Below, one piece after another: positions 1 through 8,125 of a stretch of DNA of 64,000 bases. How positions within the stretch are numbered: position 1 is the stretch's first letter; the number at the start of each line of letters is the position of its first letter. Location of the stretch: positions 62,001-126,000 of the forward strand of contig NZ_JAANIH010000016.1 in assembly GCF_014529705.1 (NCBI RefSeq), written 5' to 3'. Below the pieces are notes generated by a model, which made no database searches, was not told where the DNA came from, and was given only the letters and a program-made list of their open reading frames with translations. Source of the DNA: Bradyrhizobium campsiandrae. Lineage in GTDB: Bacteria; Pseudomonadota; Alphaproteobacteria; Rhizobiales; Xanthobacteraceae. A program made the position numbers and the translations under genes.

Positions 1-555
1 GATCGCAATCGCTGCGCCTAGCCAGCCGATCCACACGTTCATGGTCGGCGGTATGCCGACGATCGAACCTTGTCCACCCGTGACCGAATCCCAGTTCGAA
101 TAGACGTTGTTGACGACGCCGAGCAGTCCGAAGGTCGCGATGGAAGCTGCAATTCCGGACAGACGCATGATGACGCGCCCGACGACGAGCGCGAAAAGGG
201 CGGCGAACACGCCCGAGATGGGGGTCGCCACCCACATCGGCAATTGCGTATGCAGCAGCCACGTCGGCAGCCCCTTGAGCGTGATCGACTTCATCACCGG
301 CGGAATGGCAAGCCATGCGGTCATGTACGCGCCAATGCACATGAAGCTGATGTGTCCAAACGACAGCAGACCCGAATTTCCGACAAACACGTAGAGGCCG
401 ACGACAACCATGATGTTGATGAACATCTCGACGGCCGTCCGGTTGAACGCGCGGCTGCCGAACTGATAGGTCAGGGCGGCCATGAGGAGCAGCACGACGA
501 TCAGGACGATCGGCGTCAGGATTGTTTGCCGGATGACCGACGGCCGCTTTGACAT
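1..555 (-). CDS. livM: Branched-chain amino acid ABC transporter permease, LivM type (3' end outside window)
   Basis: Inner-membrane permease half of a high-affinity branched-chain amino acid (HAAT) importer. The 185 residues visible have no stop and run off the window edge. They begin with ATG at 555 and show a long hydrophobic segment (about residues 11-27). The segment GLLSFGHISFMCIGAY (about 66-81) is the family signature near the start of LivM permeases. It follows livH by 3 bases, so it is the last visible gene of a livG-livF-livH-livM operon on this strand. Substrate is inferred from the family and could be another amino acid or amide. Confidence 0.85.
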   Translation of the reverse strand, partial: MSKRPSVIRQTILTPIVLIVVLLLMAALTYQFGSRAFNRTAVEMFINIMVVVGLYVFVGNSGLLSFGHISFMCIGAYMTAWLAIPPVMKSITLKGLPTWLLHTQLPMWVATPISGVFAALFALVVGRVIMRLSGIAASIATFGLLGVVNNVYSNWDSVTGGQGSIVGIPPTMNVWIGWLGAAIAI

Positions 556-558
556 CGA

Positions 559-1473
559 TCAGACCCTCTGCTTGGCGGATTTCGGCGCAAACAGGCCTTG
601 CGGCCGGACCAGCAGGACCACGATGACCGCGCCATAGACGAAGGCGTCGCGGAAGACGCGGGCGTCATGCGGCAAAGTTGCCTGGAAGACGACGCTGGCG
701 GCGCCAATGATGAAGCCGCCGGCGACCGCACCGGGCACGCTGCCGAGACCGCCGATCACGGTGGCGATGAAGGCGATCAGCATGACGTTGGCGCCCATGT
801 TGATGTCGGCGGTGCCGGAGATGGTGGCCAGGATCAATCCGATCGCCGCGGCCAGCATGCCGCTGATGGCAAAGGCCAGCAGGATCACGCCGTTGGCGCG
901 AACCCCGAGCATGCGTGCCATGGTGAAGTTCTCGGCCGCGGCGCGCATTTCCAGACCATAGCGCGTGCGCTTGAGAAACAGCACGAGCACCGCGAGTGCG
1001 GCTAGCGTGATGACGATGGTCACGACTTGCAGCATCGGGATGTGAGCGCCGAGAAAATCGACGGGCAGGCCGAGGCTGGGCCAAAGTGTGATCGATTTCG
1101 GGCGGCTCGAATAGAACATCAGCAGGACATGGCGGATGACGAAGCCGAGAGCGAACGAGGCGATCATCATCGTCGCCGGATTGGTGTTGCGGAAACGGCG
1201 GAACACGATGATCTCCGACAGGATCGACAGTGCTGCACCGATGATGAGCAGGAGAGGGATCAGGAGATAGAACGGCAGCAGGCCGACGAAAACGACCGCC
1301 GTCGCATCGATCGACGGCCACAACATCGCGAACACGCAGAAGGCTATGAAGTCGCCATGGGCGAAGTTGACGAGGCGCATGACGCCGAAGATCAGGGCAA
1401 TACCCAGCGCGCCGAGAGCGTAGAGACTGCCGAGGCTCAGCGCGTCGAAGATGATCTGCAGCACCGCCGTCAT
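559..1473 (-). CDS. livH: Branched-chain amino acid ABC transporter permease, LivH type
   Basis: Second membrane permease of the HAAT importer, 304 residues, the usual length for LivH. It opens with the LivH hallmark (LGSLYALGALGIALIFGVMR, then NFAHGDF at about residues 36-42) and has about eight hydrophobic segments. The C-terminal part carries the conserved IGGLGSVPGAVAGG loop that contacts the ATPases. A Shine-Dalgarno GGAGACC lies within the end of livF, 2 bases separate the genes, and livM follows immediately, so the four genes are co-transcribed. Confidence 0.92.
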   Translation of the reverse strand: MTAVLQIIFDALSLGSLYALGALGIALIFGVMRLVNFAHGDFIAFCVFAMLWPSIDATAVVFVGLLPFYLLIPLLLIIGAALSILSEIIVFRRFRNTNPATMMIASFALGFVIRHVLLMFYSSRPKSITLWPSLGLPVDFLGAHIPMLQVVTIVITLAALAVLVLFLKRTRYGLEMRAAAENFTMARMLGVRANGVILLAFAISGMLAAAIGLILATISGTADINMGANVMLIAFIATVIGGLGSVPGAVAGGFIIGAASVVFQATLPHDARVFRDAFVYGAVIVVLLVRPQGLFAPKSAKQRV

Positions 1474-1475
1474 TC

Positions 1476-2198
1476 TCAGTGGTCTCCGAAGCCGAAATAG
1501 GCCTGCTTCAGGCGTTCGTCCTTGATCAAGTCGGTCGCGGCGCCTTCGAGGACGATGCGTCCGCCGCGGATCAGGATCATGCGCCCGCCGGTCATCATGG
1601 CGCGCGTCGAGCTCTGCTCGACGATCAGCAGCGTCAGCTTGCGCTGCGCCCGCAGCCGCACGAGGATCTCGTAGACCTGATCGATGATCTTGGGTGCAAG
1701 TCCCAGAGAAGGCTCGTCGATGGCCATGATGCGCGGAGCGGTCATCAACGCGCGACCGATGACGAGCATCTGCTGCTGGCCGCCGGAGAGCATGCCAGCC
1801 GGGGTGTGACGGCGATCGGCCAGCATCGGGAACTCGGCGTAGACGGACTCCAGATCGCCGGCGATCTTGTGCCTGTCGGCTCGCATGCCGACGCCGACCT
1901 TCAGATTTTCCTCGATGCTCAGTGCCCCGAAGACGTTGCGTCCTTCCGGCACCAGCGAAAATCCCCGCCGGGCGATGTTCTCCGGCGGGGCGCCGGTCAC
2001 TTTCGCACCATCCATGGTGATGGAGCCGGATCCCGCCGGCACGACGCCGGCGATCGCGTTCAGCAGCGTCGATTTTCCCGCGCCGTTGGGGCCTGTCACG
2101 AACAGGACTTCACCCTCGGCGATCCTCAGCGTGACGCCGCGCAAGGCCGTCAGGCGCCCGTAGCTTACGGTGAGGTCGTCGACGGCGAGCAGGGTCAT
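1476..2198 (-). CDS. livF: Branched-chain amino acid ABC transporter ATP-binding protein, LivF type
   Basis: Cytoplasmic ATPase of the HAAT importer, 240 residues (normal for LivF). Visible motifs: Walker A GPNGAGKST (about 36-44), ABC signature LSGGQQQ, Walker B IMAIDEPSLGLAP, and the H-loop region replaced by the LivF-type LLIVEQSS. The EGRNVFGALSIEENL segment is typical of LivF. Its ATG overlaps the livG stop in an ATGA-type 4-base overlap, indicating translational coupling. Confidence 0.93.
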   Translation of the reverse strand: MTLLAVDDLTVSYGRLTALRGVTLRIAEGEVLFVTGPNGAGKSTLLNAIAGVVPAGSGSITMDGAKVTGAPPENIARRGFSLVPEGRNVFGALSIEENLKVGVGMRADRHKIAGDLESVYAEFPMLADRRHTPAGMLSGGQQQMLVIGRALMTAPRIMAIDEPSLGLAPKIIDQVYEILVRLRAQRKLTLLIVEQSSTRAMMTGGRMILIRGGRIVLEGAATDLIKDERLKQAYFGFGDH

Positions 2199-2971
2199 GA
2201 TGCAGCGCCCATCTCGGTCGCGAGCGCCGGAATCACTTCGTCGCGCTGCGTGCCCATATAGGCGTGCCGGACCGCGTCGCTGTCGCGGATCTGCGCAGGA
2301 ACCCCGACTTCGATGATCTCGCCGGAATCGAGCACGAAGATGCGCTCGCAGAGTTCGAGCACGAGGCCAATGTTGTGTTCGATCAGCAGCACACCGACGC
2401 CGAGCTCTCCGGCGATCCGCCTGATGATGAAGGCCAGATCGTGGCTTTCATGCTCGGACATGCCGGCCGCGGGCTCGTCCAGCAGCAAATAGCGCGGCGC
2501 ACACATGATGGCGCGGCCGATAGCGACGCGGCGCTCGTCGGTGTAGGGCAGGGCGCCTGCGATCGTGCTGCGGAGGTGCGAGATGCCAAGCCAGGTCATC
2601 ACCCGCTCTGCCTCCGCGATCGCTTCGCGCCGCGTTTGGCCGAGACCGACGCCCGTGACTTCGAGATTGTCCACGACCGGCAGGTCGCGGAAAAGTCGGC
2701 CGGACTGAAACGTGCGCGCGACGCCCTTGCGTCGGAGCTTGTGGGCCGCGATGCCGTTGAGTATCTCGCCTTCCAGCTCGATGGTGCCGGTGCCGACCGG
2801 CTGGAACCCCGTCAGCACGTTGATAAGTGTCGTCTTCCCGGCGCCGTTGGGGCCGATCAGTCCGGTGATGCGTCCCCGCGGTACCGAGAGCGTAACTTTG
2901 GAAAGCGCTTTCAAGCCTTCGAATTGGACGCTGACGTCGCGAGCGCCCAATTCCAAGCCACTGGAAGTCAT
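2195..2971 (-). CDS. livG: Branched-chain amino acid ABC transporter ATP-binding protein, LivG type
   Basis: The other ATPase of the HAAT importer, 258 residues. It shows Walker A GPNGAGKTT, the LivG-type signature LPYTDERRVAIGRA in place of LSGGQ, Walker B YLLLDEPAAGMSEHE and switch H in LLIEHNIGLVLELC. The insertion between Walker A and the signature (ARTFQSGRLFRDLPVVDNLEV) is also LivG-like. It is the first gene of the visible minus-strand operon; no periplasmic binding protein gene is present upstream within the window. Confidence 0.93.
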   Translation of the reverse strand: MTSSGLELGARDVSVQFEGLKALSKVTLSVPRGRITGLIGPNGAGKTTLINVLTGFQPVGTGTIELEGEILNGIAAHKLRRKGVARTFQSGRLFRDLPVVDNLEVTGVGLGQTRREAIAEAERVMTWLGISHLRSTIAGALPYTDERRVAIGRAIMCAPRYLLLDEPAAGMSEHESHDLAFIIRRIAGELGVGVLLIEHNIGLVLELCERIFVLDSGEIIEVGVPAQIRDSDAVRHAYMGTQRDEVIPALATEMGAAS

Positions 2972-3330
2972 CTCAACGCCTTCTCACTCGCCGCTAATCA
3001 CGAGCGGAAGTTTTGCGTTGCGGGAGGCGCTTGTAAAATTCGAAATATCGTTCGCGGATATCGGAAATTCTGATGACGCTGACGTTGCGGGAATATTTCG
3101 TGGTCGGGCAGCGCGAATCGTCGCGCTCCGGAGCCGCGGAGCAGCAAGACTGAAGCGAGGGAAAACTGGCGCGAACGCCCTGGCCGCCGCGCGGCTTCGG
3201 CGGCTCCTCGCCAGCGGCTCACGAACTCGCGGCCATCGCGGTCGGCAACGTCATCTCGCCAAAGTCTTGCAGCCTCGCCGACTCCTCGGGGGGCGCACGC
3301 CGTGCGGCATTCCTCACGGCGCCAGATTCA
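2972..3330. other. Intergenic region upstream of liv operon
   Basis: No convincing gene on either strand. It should hold the promoter of the minus-strand liv genes. An AT-richer patch near 3037-3072 contains a partial dyad (AAATATCG ... CGGATATCGG), a possible regulator site, but nothing identifies the factor. Confidence 0.4.
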
Positions 3331-3444
3331 TCACAGCGCGAAGTGATGTGCGATGGTGAAAGCTGCCGTCGCGCACAGGACCAGCGTGGAAACCGCGCCG
3401 GCGACGCCGCGCGCGAGATGGGCTCGCGTCAGATGCCTGGTCAT
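3331..3444 (-). CDS. Small single-pass membrane protein, 37 residues, unknown
   Basis: ATG at 3444 is preceded by a purine-rich GGAGCAAG at suitable distance. The 37-residue product begins with basic residues (MTRHLTRAHLARG) followed by one hydrophobic stretch (AVSTLVLCATAAFTIA), so it would be a small inner-membrane protein. No function can be assigned. Support is limited to the start signal and the protein-like composition. Confidence 0.4.
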   Translation of the reverse strand: MTRHLTRAHLARGVAGAVSTLVLCATAAFTIAHHFAL

Positions 3445-3522
3445 GATCTTGCTCCATGCTCAGCATGGAAATGGCGGGACTGCGCGTTGGTTCCTTCGCC
3501 AGCGCTGAATCGCCGTGCCCGG

Positions 3523-3747
3523 CTACTTCCGCAGCAATTCCCGCAACGCTGCTGTCGCCTCGGCGCAGCGGATGTCGTCGATCTCCCGCGACAGGCTGAG
3601 CGCGCTCGATTTCAGCTCGTCGATCTTCCAGCTCTCGGGATGTTGGCTCTCAAGCTGGCTGAGGCGCTTGTTCAGATCATCCAGTTTCGATTGAAGCTGC
3701 CCGATGCTGACGGCCCCGTTCACGTTCCAAACGCGTTGTGCACGCAT
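3523..3747 (-). CDS. Small hydrophilic coiled-coil protein, unknown
   Basis: 74 residues when started at the ATG at 3747, which has a good AGGGG Shine-Dalgarno 5-6 bases upstream; an upstream start would add eight residues without such a signal. The sequence is helical with heptad-like spacing (IGQLQSKLDDLNKRLSQLE, then DELKSSALSLSREIDDIR), so a short coiled coil is likely. Family not recognised. Confidence 0.55.
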   Translation of the reverse strand: MRAQRVWNVNGAVSIGQLQSKLDDLNKRLSQLESQHPESWKIDELKSSALSLSREIDDIRCAEATAALRELLRK

Positions 3748-3975
3748 CGTCGTTCCCCTGACTTGTCTCACGGCGTTGTGAGCAGGGTTCGTGGCCGCAA
3801 TGGGCGTTTCTTTTGGCCGGTGTTAGATCATCGGGAACCGTTGCAGATCGGCAACGAAAGTTCCTGAATACCTTCGCCCGGTGGCTCATTCTCGATAACC
3901 TGCGCCCGGAAGGCGCAGAACCTGCATGGGCGCAGGTAGGCCCGACCAGTTCGGGAAACGAAAGAGGGACAATTC

Positions 3976-4935
3976 GTGGCGAGATTTGTGACTGTCGCTG
4001 CCGGCCAGTTGGGTCCGATTGCGAGAACCGAGACGAGAACGGACGTCGTGGCGCGGCTGATGGCGCTGATGCGCCAGGCACACGCCAATGGCTGCGACCT
4101 GATCGTCTATCCCGAGCTTGCGCTGACCACGTTCTTTCCGCGCTGGTACTTCGAGGATCAGGCCGAGATCGACCGCTTTTTCGAGCGCGACATGCCGGGG
4201 CCGGAGACGCAAGCGCTGTTCGACCTCGCCCGCGAGAGCGGCATCGGATTTTATCTCGGTTATGCCGAGCTGACGATCGAAGCGGGTGTCGTGCACCGCT
4301 ACAACACATCGGTCCTGGTCGACAAGAGCGGCACCATCGTCGCGAAATACCGCAAGGTGCATCTGCCCGGCCATGCCGAGCATGAGCCCTGGCGCAAATT
4401 CCAGCATCTGGAGAAGCGCTATTTCGAGCCGGGCTCCGGTTTCGGCGTCGTCGATGCGTTCGGCGGGTCGATGGGAATGGCCATCTGCAACGACCGCCGC
4501 TGGAGCGAGACCTATCGGGTGATGGGCCTGCAGGGCGTCGAGATGGTGATGATCGGCTACAATACGCCGGTGCATAATCCACCGGCGCCGGAGCATGACG
4601 ATCTCTCGCTGTTCCACAATCATCTGGTGATGCAGGCAGGCGCTTATCAAAACGGCACGTTCGTGGTCGGCGTCGCCAAGGCCGGTGTCGAGGAAGGCGT
4701 CGACCATATCGGCGGCAGCTGCATCATCGCGCCGTCGGGCGAGATCATCGCGCGCTGCACGACCAAGGGCGACGAGCTCGCGCTTGCGCGCTGCGATCTC
4801 GATCTCTGCCATTCCTACCAGCGCACCACGTTCAATTTCGACATTCACCGCCAGCCGCAGGCCTACGGGATGATCGTCGAGCGGAAGGGCGTGAACCTGA
4901 TGGCGGACGGCACGCCGGTGCGGCCGAAGGCGTAG
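3976..4935 (+). CDS. N-carbamoyl-D-amino acid hydrolase (nitrilase superfamily)
   Basis: Hydrolyses N-carbamoyl-D-amino acids to D-amino acid, CO2 and ammonia, the last step of hydantoin cleavage. 319 residues, the usual family length. The nitrilase catalytic triad is visible: Glu47 (IVYPELALTTFFPRW), Lys127 (KYRKVHLPG) and Cys171 (MAICNDRRW). The flanking motifs closely follow the well-studied Agrobacterium enzyme as I recall it. GTG start at 3976 with AGAGGG upstream. No hydantoinase or racemase gene is in the window, so the enzyme stands alone here; it may process carbamoyl compounds imported by an ABC system such as the neighbouring one (inference). Confidence 0.9.
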   Translation: MARFVTVAAGQLGPIARTETRTDVVARLMALMRQAHANGCDLIVYPELALTTFFPRWYFEDQAEIDRFFERDMPGPETQALFDLARESGIGFYLGYAELTIEAGVVHRYNTSVLVDKSGTIVAKYRKVHLPGHAEHEPWRKFQHLEKRYFEPGSGFGVVDAFGGSMGMAICNDRRWSETYRVMGLQGVEMVMIGYNTPVHNPPAPEHDDLSLFHNHLVMQAGAYQNGTFVVGVAKAGVEEGVDHIGGSCIIAPSGEIIARCTTKGDELALARCDLDLCHSYQRTTFNFDIHRQPQAYGMIVERKGVNLMADGTPVRPKA

Positions 4936-4969
4936 TTCGCGTGTTGCGTTGCCAATTTGTCTCCTCATC

Positions 4970-4994
4970 GTCGTCCTGGCTTCGCCAGGACGAC
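4970..4994. repeat. Perfect 11-bp palindrome (REP-like / terminator)
   Basis: GTCGTCCTGGC (4970-4980), TTC loop, GCCAGGACGAC (4984-4994). Located 34 bases after the hydrolase stop, it can serve as a transcription end. I associate CGTCCTGGC-type palindromes with dispersed repeats in Bradyrhizobium; copy number cannot be checked here. A second imperfect stem (4999-5010 with 5029-5040, TGGTTGTGGTTG / CAATCACAACCA) follows. Confidence 0.6.
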
Positions 4995-5052
4995 ACCGTG
5001 GTTGTGGTTGTCAGCCTTGACCCCCAGGCAATCACAACCAGGTGTCTTTATT

Positions 5053-5072
5053 TGGGAACATTCATTCCCTAA
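5053..5072. promoter_or_regulatory. TetR operator upstream of tetR
   Basis: TGGGAACATTCATTCCCTAA, an imperfect dyad (GGGAA ... TTCCC), 9 bases before the TetR start. The same sequence, inverted and with only four differences, recurs at 5715-5734 before the MFS gene. That shared pair is strong evidence for autoregulation plus control of the transporter. Confidence 0.65.
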
Positions 5073-5081
5073 TATACCGCA

Positions 5082-5702
5082 ATGCAAAAAGTCGCCCGAA
5101 AATCCGAGCCGTCTGCTCACTCCTCCGGTCGCCCCCGGGAGTTCGACATGGATACGGCGCTGGACGGTGCCATCAGGGTGTTTTGCGAGCGCGGCTATCA
5201 TGCCACCTCGATCGGAGACCTCACGGCGGCGATGCGGCTGGCCACCGGGAGCGTCTACAAGGCGTTTCGCGACAAGCATGCGGTCTTCCTTGGCGCCTTC
5301 GGGCGCTACACCGCGGTGCGCGTGGAGCAGACCCGCCGCGCGGCCGCGCGCGGCGCCAATGGCCGCGAGCGGGTGCGCCACGTCCTGTTGTCCTATGTCG
5401 AGCACTCGCAAGGCGCAGAGGGGCGCCGCGGCTGCATGGTGGTCGGCAGTGCGGTCGAACTGTCGGCGGTCGACCCGGAGATGCGCGCGCGCGTCACCGC
5501 GCAGCTCAAGACCAACGAGGCCTTCATCGCCGGCCTCATTCGCGAAGGGCAGGCCGATGGGTCGATCCCCGGTCACGTCGATGCCGATGACACCGCGCGG
5601 CTGATGATCTGCATGACGCAGGGCCTGCGCGTCGTCGGCAAGGCGCGCCTGCCGCTCGACGGCGAGCGCCTGGCCGGCGTCGCGATGAAGCTGCTCGCCT
5701 GA
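5082..5702 (+). CDS. TetR/AcrR family transcriptional regulator
   Basis: 206 residues. The N-terminal DNA-binding domain (about residues 22-70) shows the TetR pattern: DGAIRVFCERGYHATSIGDL, recognition helix LATGSVYKAFRDKHAVF. The C-terminal ligand domain is typical of the AcrR/YxaF-like group (SYVEHSQGAEGRRGCMVVG). It sits just upstream of an MFS transporter gene in the same orientation, and matching dyad sites precede both genes, so it most likely represses itself and the transporter until an inducer binds. Inducer unknown. Confidence 0.9.
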   Translation: MQKVARKSEPSAHSSGRPREFDMDTALDGAIRVFCERGYHATSIGDLTAAMRLATGSVYKAFRDKHAVFLGAFGRYTAVRVEQTRRAAARGANGRERVRHVLLSYVEHSQGAEGRRGCMVVGSAVELSAVDPEMRARVTAQLKTNEAFIAGLIREGQADGSIPGHVDADDTARLMICMTQGLRVVGKARLPLDGERLAGVAMKLLA

Positions 5703-5714
5703 AGCTATGTCAAA

Positions 5715-5734
5715 TTAGGAAATGAACGTTTCCT
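5715..5734. promoter_or_regulatory. TetR operator upstream of MFS transporter
   Basis: TTAGGAAATGAACGTTTCCT. Its reverse complement aligns with 5053-5072 (shared core GGRAACNTTCATTYCCTAA). It lies between the tetR stop and the MFS start, where a repressor would block transporter expression. Confidence 0.65.
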
Positions 5735-5769
5735 ATATATGGAAACGATGACCTGTCGGAGAGTTCGGA

Positions 5770-6963
5770 ATGACGATGAATGCCACCATCGACGCTGCGC
5801 CGGAGACGGATGCGGTGTCGCAACGACTGACCTTCGTACTGGCCGCGGCCTGTGGCATGGTCGCGGCCAACATCTATTATGCCCAGCCGCTGATCGCCCC
5901 GATCAGCGCTGCGCTCGGCCTGTCGCACGCCGCCGCCGGCCTCATCGTGACGATGACGCAGATCGGCTACGGCACGGGACTGCTGTTCATCGTGCCGCTC
6001 GGCGATCTCGTCGAGAACCGCACGCTGATCTGCACCGTCATCGCGCTCGGCGCAGCGTCACTGCTCGCAGCGGCGTTCGCGACCCATGCGCTACCGTTCC
6101 TGATCGCCGCGCTGTTCATCGGGGTCGGCTCGGTCGCGGTGCAGATCATCATTCCCTACGCCGCCCATCTGGCGCCGGAAGCCATTCGCGGCCGCGTCGT
6201 CGGCAACGTCTCGACCGGCTTGATGCTCGGCATCATGCTGGCGCGCCCGGTCTCGAGCTTCATCACCGCGGCGCTGTCCTGGCATGCGGTGTTCTTCTGC
6301 TCGGCGGCGTTGATGATCGCCCTCATCGTCGTGCTCCGCATCACGCTGCCGAGACGCAAGCCGGTGGCGCGCATGCATTACGGCACGCTGCTGCTGTCGA
6401 TGCCGCATCTGGTGCGCACCACGCCGCTGCTGCGGCGCCGCGCGCTCTATCAGGCCGGCCTGTTCGGCGCATTCACGCTGTTCTGGACGGTGGTGCCGCT
6501 GCAGCTCGCCAGCCAGTTCGGCTTCACCCAGAGCGGCATCGCACTGTTCGCGCTCGCCGGCGTCTCCGGCGTGTTCTCCGCGCCGATCGCGGGCCGGCTC
6601 GCCGACAGCGGCCATAGCCGCATCGCGACGATCGCGGCGATGCTATTCGTCGCCCTCGGCTTTCTGGCGACGTATGTCGGCGCGGCCGGATCGATGCTCA
6701 ACCTGGCCGGTCTCGTCGTGGCGGCGATCGCCATCGATTTCGGCGTGCAGGGCAATGTCGTTCTGGGTTTCCGCGCCATCTTCGTGCTCGGTCACGAGCA
6801 TCGCAGCCGGCTCAACGGGCTCTATATGGCGACGTTCTTTGCGGCCGGCGCTGCCGGATCCGCGATTGGCGCCTGGGCGTTCGCGCAAGGCGGCTGGACG
6901 CTGGCCTCGGCCATTGGCCTTGCGCTGCCGGTTGCCAGCCTGCTCTACGCTGCGACCGAATAG
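5770..6963 (+). CDS. MFS transporter (drug/metabolite efflux type)
   Basis: 397 residues with about 12 hydrophobic segments. The first helix carries NIYYAQPLIAPI, common in efflux-type MFS proteins, and the loop between TM2 and TM3 has the A-motif position in degenerate form (VPLGDLVENRTLI). GGAG at about -9 supports the ATG at 5770; a second ATG two codons later is also possible. Regulated most likely by the upstream TetR through the dyad at 5715-5734. Efflux of a toxic compound is inferred from the family and gene pairing; substrate unknown. Confidence 0.88.
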   Translation: MTMNATIDAAPETDAVSQRLTFVLAAACGMVAANIYYAQPLIAPISAALGLSHAAAGLIVTMTQIGYGTGLLFIVPLGDLVENRTLICTVIALGAASLLAAAFATHALPFLIAALFIGVGSVAVQIIIPYAAHLAPEAIRGRVVGNVSTGLMLGIMLARPVSSFITAALSWHAVFFCSAALMIALIVVLRITLPRRKPVARMHYGTLLLSMPHLVRTTPLLRRRALYQAGLFGAFTLFWTVVPLQLASQFGFTQSGIALFALAGVSGVFSAPIAGRLADSGHSRIATIAAMLFVALGFLATYVGAAGSMLNLAGLVVAAIAIDFGVQGNVVLGFRAIFVLGHEHRSRLNGLYMATFFAAGAAGSAIGAWAFAQGGWTLASAIGLALPVASLLYAATE

Positions 6964-7102
6964 CGGTACGATTGTGCGGCATCGCCGTTGACCAAGCCTC
7001 TGACGGAGCGGCCCCGGTGGTGTAATTTCCACCTCGCGATTCCTCTGCTGCTGTAGTACTTTGACCGCAAGCGGCCTGGTTAACGGCGGCAGGGGAGGCC
7101 CT

Positions 7103-7525
7103 ATGAGGCGTGCGGGACTGTATGGCGTACCGCGAGTACGGCCATGGTCGTGGCAGGCATTTCTGCTCGGATTTATCGTCGTCGCAGCATCGGCTGCGCT
7201 GCAAGGCGTCTGCGTCGCGCTCGGCGCCAAGCTCTATTTCGCGGCGTTCCTGCCCAGCCTGTTCGTGCTCGCCGTCGTGGCGGGCGCACCGGCGGGCGTA
7301 TTCGCTGCGCTGCTCACCATTCCGCTGGTGTGGTGGGCGTTCATGCCACCGTTTTTCGAATTCATGCCGCTGTCGAGTGCGAATGCGGATTCCATCAACC
7401 TGTTCTGCCTGGTCGCCGTGCTCCTGATCGGCCTCGGCGATCTCTGCCGTGCGAGCCTGACGATCATCAGCCGCGGCGGGTTGAAGTCGGCGGGCGAAAG
7501 CGGCGCGGCAACGAACTCGCAATAA
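7103..7525 (+). CDS. Membrane protein with DUF4118-like (KdpD-type) transmembrane region
   Basis: 140 residues from the ATG at 7103, preceded by AGGGGAGG. Four hydrophobic segments in about 110 residues, with the spacing of the short four-helix DUF4118 domain found at the N-terminus of KdpD-like histidine kinases. No kinase part follows, so it is a stand-alone membrane module or the remnant of a sensor. The C-terminal tail is short and polar. The family call is tentative. Confidence 0.6.
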   Translation: MRRAGLYGVPRVRPWSWQAFLLGFIVVAASAALQGVCVALGAKLYFAAFLPSLFVLAVVAGAPAGVFAALLTIPLVWWAFMPPFFEFMPLSSANADSINLFCLVAVLLIGLGDLCRASLTIISRGGLKSAGESGAATNSQ

Positions 7526-7659
7526 TGCGTGCCGCGCAGGGCGCACGTTGCGCCTGCGCAACAGTCCGGCAACCATTCGCGCGCTTGCTTTGCGCCGCTA
7601 ACTTTTCGAAAAAGATTTGGCCGCAATTTCTCCCGCGGGAATACGAGGGAGTTTTCGTC

Positions 7660-7857
7660 ATGAACGGACACGCCATTTTCGAGAATGTGCGCCGCTACCG
7701 CGGCATCGCATCGCTCTATCGCCAGACCGCGGCGTTTCGGCCGAGCCAGCGCTGGTCGCTGCTTGAGCAGGCCAGCGAGTGGGAAGCCCGCGCATTGTCG
7801 GAGCTGGAAGCCTATTTCGCCGCGCGCGCGGACTACGCCGCGCCGCTCGCCGCGTAA
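7660..7857 (+). CDS. Small protein of the ENVRRYR type, paralogue of the gene at 21341
   Basis: 65 residues from the ATG at 7660 with CGAGGGAG upstream. The core ENVRRYRGIASLYRQTAAFR matches ENVRRYRALASLCRQQAAYR of the protein at 21341-21553, and both continue with a tryptophan-containing helix (W-LL-QA/E-WE) and a second helix ending in YF/HF. Soluble, predicted all-helical. No function known to me; the paralogy supports both being real genes. Confidence 0.65.
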   Translation: MNGHAIFENVRRYRGIASLYRQTAAFRPSQRWSLLEQASEWEARALSELEAYFAARADYAAPLAA

Positions 7858-8021
7858 GCGTTAACCATCAGATGCGAACGTCAGCGAAGACATCGCTGAC
7901 GTTGTCTGCCCGGGTTCCGGCGATCTGCCCGCAAGCGGGCCGTGGCAACTACGGAGTTACCCCGGCGCGCTCGTGTGCTAGCACCATGCCCCAACCTTCC
8001 TCACGACGGCCGGGGCGCGCG

Positions 8022-8114
8022 ATGACCACCTTCAATCGCATCTTCACGACAGAGCGTCTGCTTCAGATCATCCTGATCCTGGCAGCGACGGTCGCGATGA
8101 AATTGATGGCCTGA
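8022..8114 (+). CDS. Possible 30-residue membrane peptide
   Basis: ATG at 8022, stop at 8112-8114. MTTFNRIFTTERLLQ is followed by a hydrophobic helix (IILILAATVAM), giving a single-span peptide. The ribosome-binding site is weak, and the reading frame stays open far upstream, so this is a weak call. It lies tail to tail with cbbR. Confidence 0.35.
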   Translation: MTTFNRIFTTERLLQIILILAATVAMKLMA

Positions 8115-8125
8115 CCGCCGGCTGG

